From: Leishmania infantum JPCM5
Lineage: Eukaryota > Euglenozoa > Kinetoplastea > Trypanosomatida > Trypanosomatidae
Length of the DNA stretch: 64,000 nucleotides
Assembly (NCBI RefSeq): GCF_000002875.2
Contig: NC_009406.2
Span: 413,785 to 477,784, forward strand
Reading direction: 5' to 3'
Shown here: positions 49,485 through 59,566 of the stretch, piece by piece
How the letters are laid out: the number at the start of each line of letters is the position of its first letter
Position numbering within the stretch: position 1 is the stretch's first letter
Made by a program: the position numbers and the translations under genes
Notes under the pieces: model-generated
Told to the model about the DNA's origin: nothing
Seen by the model: the letters and a program-made list of their open reading frames with translations, nothing else
Database searches by the model: none

Positions 49485-49976
49485 ATGCTGCGCCAGACCG
49501 CCGCGCAGCTCAACACGTATCTCACGCGGTCCGTCGCGACACCGCCCATCTCGGTCATCCGCACGGGGCCGAAGTGGTGGGCCGAGCCGGAGCGAATGGT
49601 GAAGCACAAGGTGATGTACTTTACCATGGGCATCGATCAGCTGCCGCTGCGCCGCACCGCTGTCATCCAGAACGACCTGAAGCGCTTCCACATGTGCAAG
49701 CCGCCGCCGCGTGTCGGCGACGCCACCGGGTACAAACGCTCGCGCGGCGCGCAGCTCACGACGTGGTACCGGCGCATCCAGTATCAGGAGTACCATCTGC
49801 AGCACCTCTTTGTGCGCCACATGTGGGGCCTACTGCGCATGTACCCAGGCAACACAACCAAGATTCAGGGCAAGGCCGACGATGGCTACGTCGGCTATGA
49901 CTCCGTGCACTTCCATCGGTACAACCGCTCGCCCCTGCCCTTCCCGGCACGCGAAATCTACGAGCGTCGCAAGTGA
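49485..49976 (+). CDS. Small basic protein, hypothetical (possibly mitochondrial)
   Basis: 163 aa, rich in Arg, Tyr, Trp and His, with no membrane helix or low-complexity insert. The start MLRQTAAQLNTYLTRSVAT (no acidic residues, Arg and hydroxylated residues) looks like a mitochondrial targeting peptide. The dense aromatic/basic make-up (KWWAEPERMVKHKVMYF, YRRIQYQEYHLQHLFVRHMW, HFHRYNRSPLPFPAREIYE) recalls kinetoplastid mitoribosomal or respiratory-complex accessory proteins, but I recognise no family. It is the last gene of the plus array, just before the convergent strand switch. The start is the first ATG after a good acceptor. Confidence 0.85.
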   Translation: MLRQTAAQLNTYLTRSVATPPISVIRTGPKWWAEPERMVKHKVMYFTMGIDQLPLRRTAVIQNDLKRFHMCKPPPRVGDATGYKRSRGAQLTTWYRRIQYQEYHLQHLFVRHMWGLLRMYPGNTTKIQGKADDGYVGYDSVHFHRYNRSPLPFPAREIYERRK

Positions 49977-50880
49977 ATGCCTAGCGTTCGTGCTCTCTGA
50001 TGCCTCTTTACAGCTTCCTCTTTTCTTTCGTGGTGTGTCTCCCGCTCAGCCTTGTCGCCCGCCGCCGGTGCGGCGGCTTCAGTGCGCGTGTATCGGGGCG
50101 TGTGGGTGTGGGTGTGGGTGTGTGGGTGTGGGTGTGTATCGGTGTCTCAAGGATGAAGTTCGACGAACAAAACCATTAACAGCACTACCGCAACGGAAGT
50201 CAAGCCTGCCGCCGCCGTGGAGGACGGCGGCAGTATTCGCAGTCGGCGCCCCCTGTTATGATCCTCTGTATGTCTGCGTTTCTGTGCGGTGGCGGCGGCC
50301 CGGCCCGGCCCGGCGCGCCACGCGGGCCCACACGAGCACCACCATCACCCGCCCAACCCCCTCCCTGAGCAACGCAAGCGTGCATGCGCACCTCTCTCAT
50401 CCGCCAACGCCCCCTGGCGGCCGGTGCACCCCTTCCCGGCGCCAGCCGGCCTTTGGGCGGGGCGCCCACCCCCTTGGGCCCTGGGGGCGGGACGATTTGG
50501 CCGGGGGCAGGGCGGCGGCGTTTTGTGGTAAGGGCGGGGCAAGCGAGCGGTGTGAAAGAGGGGCACGCGCGAAGGCGCCGCGGCTTCAAGCGGTAGGGCG
50601 GGAAAGGGGCGCACGCGCAAAGGCAGCCCCCCCCCCCCTACTTTCCCCGGCGGCGGGGGCCGTGCGCGGTGGGAAACCCCGCCGCCCTTTGTTTCCGACC
50701 CCCCCCCTTTTCTCTGCTTATGCAAATGTGTTATAGCGATGACAACAGTCATGGACGCGCGCGCCCATGAGCGCCGAGCAAGCACCGGCTTCCATCCTCA
50801 CACACAACATAATACACACACACACACCTACTCACCATCGCCTGGTCTGCAGCACCGCACACGGCGCGCCGGCCGTCTTT
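49977..50880. other. Convergent strand-switch region (putative transcription termination)
   Basis: About 900 nt between the end of the plus array and the end of the minus array. In Leishmania such regions are where polycistronic transcription ends and where base J and histone marks tend to concentrate; that is family knowledge, not visible here. The sequence shows a GGGTGT array (50097-50139), a GC-dominated block with G runs and C runs (50280-50720; C12 at 50627-50638, C9 at 50699-50707), and no tRNA- or rRNA-like sequence that I can recognise. Confidence 0.75.
50097..50139 (+). repeat. GGGTGT tandem array, G-quadruplex-prone
   Basis: About 40 nt of GGGTGT/GTGTGT units with five GGG triplets separated by 3 to 5 nt, within the strand-switch region. 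Spacing allows an intramolecular G-quadruplex on the plus strand. Confidence 0.8.
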
Positions 50881-50883
50881 TCA

Positions 50884-53793
50884 CTTTCTGTAAACCTTCT
50901 TGGTGTGCTCGTTCGTGACAACGCGGAACTGCCCCGGATGCGCCTCAACAAGCCGCAAGAGGCCGCCAAAGTATTCGTTCGCCGCCCGCTGCACGCTCAT
51001 CGACGCCCACAGCAGCAGCTGCGGCGCCTCGACCCCCGACTCGGGGATGAGCATGCGCACCGCCTGCACGACCTCCTCGCGCGTCATGTGGTCCTCGTCG
51101 GCAAGCTCGTCCTCCAGCATCTGAATTGCGTCCTTTTCCGCGCTGCAGCGGCTGCCTTCAAGTGCGGGAGCGTCGTCGCCGGTGCCGCGGCCGTCCCTCG
51201 CCGCGCCAGCGGCGCCGTGGGCCGCCCTGCGAACCGGCTGCTTCACCTTGCGAATCGAGTACACCCCTGGCGACGTCTCCGTGCACGCAAACATCTTTGG
51301 GAACAGCTGCACAATCGTCACTAGGCGCGGCGGTAGGACAGCCCGCATTGCCGGGCTGGAGCAGTCCACGAGGTACGCAGCCGTGCACGCCTCATCCTCG
51401 GGCATGACATAGTGGAAGACCAGCGCCAGTTCCTTCGGGCTGTGGTACGGGTTCTCCTCATGAATGGGGGAAATAGTTGTCACGTCATCGACGGCCGGCT
51501 CTGCCTCTCGCTGTGCCAGCGGATTCGACGGGTCGGCGCGGCACACAAAGTGCCGGCCCACACGAAAGACCGCCGGGTGGCGACTCAGGACCACCTGCAT
51601 CCCAGCATACCCACCCACAACCTCCTGCTCCGTCGGTGAGAGCCGCACGTAGATGTACTCTGGTCGATCCCACGCGGCGCATACGGAGTTGCAGAGAATC
51701 AGGATGGCGCGGACGTCCTCCGGGTACCTCTCCAGGTCCGCCACAAAGTCGCTAATCCAGCGCGCGCTGTCGGCACCGGCGCGACGCCGGACCAGCGGTA
51801 TGTCACTGTAGCGTGACGTGAGCACCTCGAAGTCCTGCGGGAAGCGCCGCACAAAGGCCATGAGCATCGGCTCCGTAAGGTTCTTCTTCACGTAGCGCTG
51901 CATGGTGAGCGAGAGCGGGGCAAAGTACGTCGGACACACCCGGTACACGAACTTGGTGACGCTGCGGTCGAAGGCTCTCTCCGTCGGCCGCAAGGGGGCG
52001 CCGTCGACGCCGAGCGGCACGAGACTGTTCGCCTCCCCAGTCGCCAGCTGCAGCTCCAGCACCTCCCACGCCTCTTCCTTCGTCATGCCGTGCACCTCGG
52101 GGTGGAGGACGATGCTGCGCCGCAGCTCCACCGTTCCGTTCATGTCCCGCACTTCAAAGTAGAACGGCTGCCGGCGGAACCACACTAACGTCGACGACGT
52201 GCGTATGTGCCTCTTCTTCACCTCGGGCGGGAGGTTGAGATTGCCGATGGAGCCCCAGTTCACGGGGACGTATTTGAGGATCTCGTACACGTCCGCCTTG
52301 GTCGGCACCACGCTTTCCGACCCCCAGCCGCCGTAGTTGTTCGCGCGCGTGGCGACCGTCATGCGCGGTTGCACGTAGCGAAAGCGTGGCGGTGACGCGT
52401 CTGTTGAGTAGCGCAGCGCGACGAACGTGACTGGGTTGCGGGTCGTTCCCCGCACCACCCATATCGGCCTCGATGACATGGCCGGGTACCCGTTCGGTGC
52501 CTGCGCGCTCGCGCTCGCCGTGTTACCCACGGTGACGACGACCCCGATGTTGTCGACGATGGACTCAAGAGTGCTCATCCGGAGCCGCTTCAGGATGTAC
52601 CTTGCAGTCGGAGTCAGGAGATTTGGCGCCACCTCTACCTCTGTGTCCTCGCCACTCGCGCTCGTCGTAGCAGCGGCTTCGCAGAGGATCGCGTTGTACA
52701 CGGTGGTGAGATGAGTGTATCGAGGCAGGTTTGGGGCGGGGTCAGAGGTCGCCGAAGCGGCGCGTTCGCGGCGCTGCTGCATGGCGGCGTCCCAATTTCG
52801 AAGGGCTCGCAGGAGAGCTTCCCTGATGATCGCCTCTCGTTCCGCGGTGCAGAGCGCAGCGGCGGCGTCTTTTCCGTCGTGCGGCTCGTCCGGCGTAAAG
52901 GGCGGTTCGGTTACCGTTGAAGCAGCACCGGCCACGCTACAGCCTGAAGGTGTCGAATGGGTCAGCTGCGAGCACGGCCTCTTCATCTCTGGCACGCTGC
53001 CCGCGCCCCCTCCTGCCTGGAGCAGCCATGCCGCAGGGACGGTCGTGCGGACGTGCACAAGACCGTTGTAAAGTGCAGGGTGAGCAGCTTCGCTCTGGCT
53101 GACGCGCCCCGCACCAGTCGGGTACGCGCGCAGCGACTCCAGCCGGATCACCTCGCCGCCCTCGTTCACGAGTTGTAGCAGCTTGGACTGCGTAATCCAC
53201 TCCAGAGCATCCAGATTTCGCCGAAACATGTCGTCGCGGGTGAGGGGCGACATCTTCTTCACAAAATCCTTCATGGGCATGTACAGCCACGACGTACTCG
53301 TGGCTGACGTCCCAGCCGCCGCTGTCGACTCAGTGCAATGGCCGACCTCATGCCTGGCCACGGTGAGCGCGGCGAGCCGCTCTGCCACTGGGTAGTCGAA
53401 AAATACCTTCTCAAACTCCTCTGCGCTTGTGGCAGACGGGCCGGCACTGTCGCCGTCAGGGGTGGTGGCGGTGGTGGCGCAGCATCGCTGCTGCGCGTGA
53501 ACGCAGGAGAAGGCGGTGCGGCTGACGCCGTCGCGGTGTGGCCGCGCGCAGATGCACTGCAAGACTCGCAGCGGTGTGACGACCGTCGTGCTGCGGGGTG
53601 GTCGCCGAGAAGAATCACTGCTGTGTATGCTTGGATTCAGAAGGGGAGCCGCTGTCGTCACTGACGCGGGCGCCCCCGTCCAACGCTGACGGCGCTGCTG
53701 GCGCAATGGCACCGCAGCTGCGGCGCAGAACGAGGAGGCCGCGGCAGCCGCCTCGCGACAGGACGGCAGCGCCATCCATGCGTCTCGCCGCAT
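50884..53793 (-). CDS. Large hypothetical protein with recurrent hPxxFxV motifs
   Basis: 970 aa (the stop codon lies at the low-coordinate end, within about 3 nt of 50884). The N-terminus (MRRDAWMALPSCREAAAAASS..., many Arg, Ala and Ser, few acidic residues) suggests mitochondrial import. From about residue 540 on, a motif recurs five times: QPFYFEV (about 539), RFPQDFEV (646), RHPAVFRV (735), LFPKMFACT (828) and AHPGQFRV (950), each preceded by a predicted helical stretch; spacing is about 90-120 residues. This looks like a repeated winged-helix-like or RNA-binding module, but I cannot name the family. A role in kinetoplastid mitochondrial RNA processing or mitoribosome biogenesis is a guess. 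It is the last gene of the minus array. A minus-strand pyrimidine tract (53985-53956) and AG near 53949 precede ATG 53793, the first ATG after it. Confidence 0.88.
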
Positions 53794-55033
53794 ACGCTCG
53801 AAACACAGTGAGTTACCTCTCCGTCCACTCCCGTTCTTCTGAGTTAACGCCCTCTGTGACGCCGAATCAGGCCGTCGGTCAACAGGTGAGCGCGTGTGCG
53901 CCAGCAGAGGTGTGTGCTTGAATCGCTCTACCGTTGCTTACCCGCCTGCTTATCGGTGGTGAGGGGAGAGAGGGGGAGGGGGGGACACAGAAGCGGCGAC
54001 TCAATTGTGGCGGCGGGCGTGGAGACATCGCCAGCGACTCTGCCTCTTCTCCGGATCGACGTGCAAAACAAAGAACGCGCGAGAACGAGAAGGGGACGCA
54101 GGCGGAAGAAGGAAGTGAAGAGGGAACAAGATGGAGAGAGGAGCCTTGCGGAGGCCGCCGGTGCGCGCTCGCGTGCGTGAAGACTGAAGTAAGCCTCGTG
54201 CCGAGCAAGTGGTGGTCATCGCCACTCTTATGCGCTTGCCCCGGGGCTGCGCCGCCGCAACGACAGCCACGACCTCCCCGCCGGGGGGTACGCACACGCA
54301 CGCGCACACAAGCATATCGCCATCATCTTTGCCCATCACCGCACATGAGACGCGAAAGAGTAGCAAGGATGCACGCGTGCACGCCCGCGGATGCGCAAGC
54401 GGGCACATGCGAGAGAAGATAACGGTTAAAGGGAGAGTGAGCTTGAATCTGTAAGTGTTTAGCATCTCAGCAAGGACACCGAGGAGTGTCGGGAAACGCA
54501 GTCGAGTGGCGAGAGAAGGACCGCACGCACCCGCCAGCACACACAAACGCCCATGAGAGAACGTGAAAGCACTCGAAGCGATCTGTAAGAGATCAAGGGG
54601 GGAGAGAGCGAGAGTGACGACGAGAAGGCGGCGCGACAGCGCGCGCACGACGGCAGAGCGGTGGGGCGCACCCGCACAAGCACCCACCCGCGCGCATTCA
54701 AGGGGGAGAAGCACCAAGGAAGGACAAGAAGATCCGCATGGACATGTGGACTGCGTCTTCGTGTATGTCAGCACAAGAGCGAGACGGGAGGGAGACGAAA
54801 CCAGCGGGGGCTGGCTGCGATGGTGAAAGCGCGCAACCGACCATCCACGCCACCGCGCGCGCCTTCGCTGAACGAGAAGTCAACGCCACCACAACTGCGT
54901 GCACGAAAGGGATGGAAGCGAAACAGGCATGTGTGCACCTCGCTCGCTCATGAGATGCCCTTCGTCGTCGTCGACCCCTTGGCTGCTCACATCAGCCTTC
55001 CTCTCCCACCCCATCCCGAGCCCACGTGCAGCT
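53794..55033. other. Gene-free intergenic region, about 1.2 kb
   Basis: Purine-rich on the plus strand (pyrimidine-rich on the coding, minus strand), with short low-complexity frames on both strands, including a 257-codon minus frame at 54001-54774 rich in Ser, Leu, Cys and Arg that is not supported. No gene is seen. Confidence 0.65.
53949..53985 (-). promoter_or_regulatory. Spliced-leader acceptor for the 970-aa protein gene
   Basis: On the minus strand a C/T tract (about 53985 to 53956) is followed by AG at 53950-53949, with another at 53947-53946. No ATG occurs between these and the chosen start at 53793. Confidence 0.5.
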
Positions 55034-57568
55034 CTAATTGGTCACGGCCTTTAGCTTCTCATGCAGCTCTGTGCTGCCCACTGCCTCCACGACGGCCTTC
55101 CGCTCCGCCTCCTCCATGCGCGCCTGCATCTCGGCCGTCTCGCGCAGAATCTTCTCGCGCCTCTCCGCTGCCTCGTACTCCTCGTCGACGTCGCGGTTCT
55201 CCTCGTACTCCTCAACCTGCTCCAGCACGTCCCCGACGCGGAAGCTGAAGTCGTCGTGCAACACGACGCCACACTCCAGGCCCGTCTCTACGGTCGGTAC
55301 AAGTTCTTTGAAGCGGCGCAGCTCCTTCAGCTGGCCCTCGTACACAACCTCCCGCGCCCCGTCGTCAGCCGCGGCTGCGGCGTCGCCGCCGGACGGGCTC
55401 ATCTTGGTGCCGCTCGCTGCCGCTGCCAGCCTTGCCTTCAAGTCCTGCGGTCGCCGCAACACGCGAAAGGTAAGGTGGGCCGCGTCGAGCGTGCCCCTTG
55501 TGACCCTCATGCCACCGGCATTACCGGTTCGACCTGCCTGGGAGGCCTTGAAGGTCTGCAGGCACTCCGCTGTCGCCATGATGCGCGTCTTCTTCACCTT
55601 TGGCAGGGAGTCGACGAGCACCTGCTTCAGCTCATCGATGCCGTGGTACAACACGTTGAACCGCAACACCCGCACGTTGACTGGTACGTCTAGAGAGAAG
55701 GAGTCCTTGCAGTCGCCGAAGAGCAGGACGCAGCCGGGCTGGCCGGACGATCCCGTCAGGATCAGGTCCGAGTCCTTCAGCCCACCAACCTCGGTGATGC
55801 GGATGTCCAGAGAGACACCCTCGAGTCGCGGCAACTCGTAGATGGTCTTTAGCAACGCCTGCAGCATTCCGAACGTGGCGGCCTTACAGGAGAGGATGAA
55901 CGCCTGGGTGCTGTATGCGCGCACTATATTGTTGTCAGGCTTCCGGCCGTGAATGAGACCCTGTCGTTCTTGGTTGAGAATCTGCAAGTAGTTCTCACGG
56001 TTGCCCTCGACGGTGTACACTTCACGCATGAAGTAGCTGAACTTTTCGGCGTGCTTCTCGCTGCTCACCTGCATCATCACCGACCCTGGCTTCGGCGGCA
56101 CACGAAAGCCGTGCAGCACGACCGGTATCGACGGCCTCGCCTCGTCGAGCGTGGCGCCGTGGTCGTCCAGGATCCGCTTCACCGTACCGTAGACGGTGCC
56201 TGTGACAAAGACCTGCCCGGGCTTCACCGTGCCGCAGCGCACAACCGCCGCCACCTCGCTGACGCCCAAGTTGCGCGACTCCAGAACGTACAGCTCGGCG
56301 CGAGACGGGGTGGGCGTCGCCACCTCGCACAGTTCCGCCTGCAGATGCAGTGCCTCGAGCAGCTCAGGGATGCCGCGGCCATCTTTGGCGCAGATCTTGA
56401 CGAGCTGCACGTCGCCGCCCTTCTCCTCCAGCTCCACGCCATTTGCGACCAGCTGGTCCTTCACGTAGTCGCAGTCGGGCTGCCGGTCGATCTTTGTAAC
56501 GGCGACCACCATCGGCGTGCCTTTGCGCTGCGCCAGCTCGATGACCTCGCGCGTCTGCGGCTGCACCCCGTCCACGGCGGAGACGATGAGGACGATCAAG
56601 TCGTTTGTCGTGGCGCCGACCTCTCGCATCGCCGTGAAGGCGGCGTGGCCGGGTGTGTCGATGAAGGTGATGATGTGCCCGTCTGGCGTCTTCACCTGAA
56701 AGGCGCCAACATTCTGTGTGATGCCGCCCGCCTCTCCCGCCGCCACGTTCGTGTGGCGCAGGTGATCCAGCAGCGTCGTCTTGCCATGGTCGACATGGCC
56801 CATTATAGACACGATCGGCGGCCGTGGCAAGTATTCGATCTTCGACGCTGTGTGCTTGATGTCATATTCGCGGATCATCCCGGCACGGTGCAGGCCCGTT
56901 GCGACGCTCATTGGGTCGTGCAGGTTGGACGGTGTCGTGAAGTACTCGCGGAGGGGATGGTCCTCGAGCGCCTTGGCTTGGTCCGTCCCTGGCTTCTGCC
57001 GCGTCCGCTGCAGCGGCTGCCGCTTCATCTTCTCCCGCCGCCGCACAAACTTCGACGCGCGCGGGTCGTCGCTGCCGACCCAGAGCGGGCCAGACCGGGT
57101 CGGGATGTAGATGGCGTCTTTCGCGAACTCCACCCAGTCGAACACCTCGCCCAGCCCCATCTCGCGTCGATCCTTCTGGATGGTCGCCTTTACAAAGTGC
57201 GGCATCGTCTCTGGGTTCAGCCGACGCATGTTACCCTCCGACGAGAAGCGCGGGTCCACCTGGCCGTCCTGCCACTGCAGCGATGGTCGCACGCGGCTGC
57301 TCTGCGACTGGTAGCGGCGAGCCGTGCGCAGCGCAGACGCCACCATTGCTGCCGACGCCATGCTGCTACTGCGGCTACCACCGCCGCTGTTGCACGAAAG
57401 GCGGTACTCTGCGAATGAAGGCAGCCCTGATGGTGCGACCGAGATCAGCCGAGAGCGCGCCAGTCGCCCAGCAGTGTTGCCCTCAACGGCCGCAACGGCG
57501 GCCGGTAGGTGATACACGGTGACCACCCCGCTCGTGAACTGATGGTAAAGGGAGGAGCTACGCCACAT
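55034..57568 (-). CDS. Mitochondrial translation initiation factor IF-2
   Basis: 844 aa. This GTPase brings the initiator tRNA to the small mitoribosomal subunit and promotes subunit joining. Visible: a targeting-type N-terminus (MWRSSSLYHQFTSG...), then the G domain with G1 GHVDHGKT (257-264), G2 GGITQ, G3 DTPGH (from 304) and G4 TKID. It continues with translation-factor beta-barrel II (VRCGTVKPGQVFVTGTVYG), the IF2 domain (LQILNQERQGLIHGRKPDNNIVRAYS, LKDSDLILTGSSG) and the C-terminal barrel (LECGVVLHDDFSFRVGDVLE), closing with an acidic, then mixed-charge helical tail. G4 has Thr where Asn is usual, and the G5-like site reads CAK rather than SAK. ATG 57568 is preceded on the minus strand by a pyrimidine-rich stretch and a CAG one base before the ATG. 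Confidence 0.95.
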   Translation of the reverse strand: MWRSSSLYHQFTSGVVTVYHLPAAVAAVEGNTAGRLARSRLISVAPSGLPSFAEYRLSCNSGGGSRSSSMASAAMVASALRTARRYQSQSSRVRPSLQWQDGQVDPRFSSEGNMRRLNPETMPHFVKATIQKDRREMGLGEVFDWVEFAKDAIYIPTRSGPLWVGSDDPRASKFVRRREKMKRQPLQRTRQKPGTDQAKALEDHPLREYFTTPSNLHDPMSVATGLHRAGMIREYDIKHTASKIEYLPRPPIVSIMGHVDHGKTTLLDHLRHTNVAAGEAGGITQNVGAFQVKTPDGHIITFIDTPGHAAFTAMREVGATTNDLIVLIVSAVDGVQPQTREVIELAQRKGTPMVVAVTKIDRQPDCDYVKDQLVANGVELEEKGGDVQLVKICAKDGRGIPELLEALHLQAELCEVATPTPSRAELYVLESRNLGVSEVAAVVRCGTVKPGQVFVTGTVYGTVKRILDDHGATLDEARPSIPVVLHGFRVPPKPGSVMMQVSSEKHAEKFSYFMREVYTVEGNRENYLQILNQERQGLIHGRKPDNNIVRAYSTQAFILSCKAATFGMLQALLKTIYELPRLEGVSLDIRITEVGGLKDSDLILTGSSGQPGCVLLFGDCKDSFSLDVPVNVRVLRFNVLYHGIDELKQVLVDSLPKVKKTRIMATAECLQTFKASQAGRTGNAGGMRVTRGTLDAAHLTFRVLRRPQDLKARLAAAASGTKMSPSGGDAAAAADDGAREVVYEGQLKELRRFKELVPTVETGLECGVVLHDDFSFRVGDVLEQVEEYEENRDVDEEYEAAERREKILRETAEMQARMEEAERKAVVEAVGSTELHEKLKAVTN

Positions 57569-59566
57569 TCTGACGCGACCGGTGGAAGGAGATTTGGAGA
57601 GAGGGCGGGTGCCAGACGGCGCCGGCAGTTTGAACTACGCAGCAGCGTCGAGGTCACCTCCCGTCTCTCTCTGTGATGAATGTGTGTGTGTGTGTGATGG
57701 GTGGGTGAAGGACCCTACGTGGTCGTCAACGGAGATGTGCTCTGTGAAAAAAAGGCGAGGTGTGGCTGTGTATGTGAACGAGGGTCGGAGGCGCGGAAAC
57801 CACAAGAAACGAAACAGCCGATGATACCCCTCCTCCCCACGACGCACGGCCGTGGAGAACGCGATGAAGCGCCTCTACACAGCGGGCAGTCGCACACACA
57901 CACACACACACGGAGAGAGCGGAGAGGGAGGGAGGAAGGGAGGGGCTCACACACACACAAACGGCGAAGCCGGAAGGCAGTGTATGGACGAAGCACCTGA
58001 GCTGTCGAGTAGGTACAGAGAAAGACAGACACACAGAGGGCGGAGGGAAGGGGGAGGCACGCGCGTGCTGTTGCTGATTATACCGCCTTTGTTTTCTGGC
58101 TTCTCTTATTCGCTTTACGTTTCGTTGTTTGATGTGCGTGTGTGCTTGTGCGGCTCCCGGCATGTGCCACCGTGATAATGGTGGTGGTAGTGGTGGTACG
58201 TGCGAAGAGCAGCACCGACGAACGTGTACGGATGTCAAGAGGGCAAGAAAAGGGAAGCGATGGAGGGGATAGGAAGAGCGTTGCATAAGATCTCCGCTGG
58301 AGAGGTACACGTCATAGGAGGCCGAAGAGCTGGGTGCGCCGAACACGTGGGCGTAAGGCACCCTTGTCAGCCGCGCCACGACACAAACGCCGACATGCAT
58401 CGAAGCACGCGATCGGTCGTACAGGTTTAAAAAAAAATGCCAACGCGACGTTCAAGTACGTCTGTCTACACGTATCTGTGTGTCTCTCTATCAGCCACTC
58501 CTCCGCCAAAGCCTTCGCACCTTTAGGCTTCCACTGACTTGGGTGCACGCAGAGTCTTCTTGTCGACGACACCTCCGTATATGTACGCGTGTGTACCCGT
58601 CCGTCGGCAGCGATATGTGAGGCGAAAAAGGTGGATGCGGCAGAACGGCACGTGAGGTGAGAACCTCATGGAGAAGAGGTCTATATTCGCGTGCCGGAGA
58701 GAGCGCGTGCGTCGGAAGCGCCTCCGGCGATCACGGACCGATGCCACAATATGGACACTCACACCGGCCCTCTCCCCTCATCCCTCTGGATGACCTCCTC
58801 TCCGTATCCGCAAGCTGCATTCGCTTAATTAATCCGCTTAGCTTCTCGTCAATACGCAGTCTATTCTCTCCACAAGCCCCCCTCTCTGCCACACAACATG
58901 TCCGCAGCTCCACTCCACCACTCTCCGCCCCCTCTCCCCTCCCCCGGCGATGGCCCCGTCACAGGCACCGTCGCGTGGTGCGAAGCGGCCGCACACGCAC
59001 ACACGCGCGCACGCGGCAGCAAATGCGCCGACGCAGTCGGCTCCGCATGCGCTCGGCCCCTCAACCCCCACCCGCCCCCCTCACCGCTTCGCACGTCGCC
59101 CCACAGCCGCTCCCCCATTGGGCTGGCCACCACCTGGCGCATCTCTCGCCGTGGCCCAGACTCCCCACCGGGAGGCAGTCATGGCGAAGGGGTGGGATAC
59201 GCTCGAGTCACGCTGCCACTCTGCCCCTCATATGGGCCGTGCAAGCGTGCTCACGGTCGCAGGTATCGCCCACGTAACACCGTCCACGACGTCGCCGCCG
59301 ACATCAGCAGTGATTCATTGCATCCACCTCCCCCACGACACGGGTGCCTGGCCCTGTCCCCACCACACGCCGGCCGGCAGTGGCAGGGATAAGGGGGGCT
59401 GCGTGGCCTCCGCACACAGAGTGGAAGGGGTGCTGGACCCCGTGGTGCCGCGCGCTGAGGCGTGCGTCCGGCCGTCTTCAGGGAGGGTGCAGTAAAACAC
59501 GAATCAAACGGGAGGGCGCATGCGTGGATGTGTGCGCATGTGCGCCTGCGATGCGGCTGCGCGGTA
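57569..59566. other. Gene-free stretch of 2 kb
   Basis: Contains a CA microsatellite (57893-57911) and low-complexity flanks. From about 58,900 to 59,500 it becomes GC-rich and open in several frames on both strands (plus frames 58898-59392 and 58950-59495); translations are Pro/His/Ala/Ser-rich and match nothing I know. No gene is called; see findings. Confidence 0.55.
57893..57911. repeat. (CA)n microsatellite
   Basis: Uninterrupted CA dinucleotide run of about 19 nt. Confidence 0.85.

Noticed and set aside
49977..50880. tRNA or 5S rRNA genes at the strand switch
   Set aside because: No B-box-like GGTTCRANNCC or cloverleaf could be found in the region.
54001..54774. 257-codon minus-strand frame between the 970-aa gene and mtIF-2
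   Set aside because: Ser/Leu/Cys/Arg-rich low complexity, derived from a pyrimidine-rich flank; no similarity recognised.
55949..57418. 489-codon plus-strand frame over mtIF-2
   Set aside because: Antisense shadow of the IF-2 G domain region; it has no recognisable domain.
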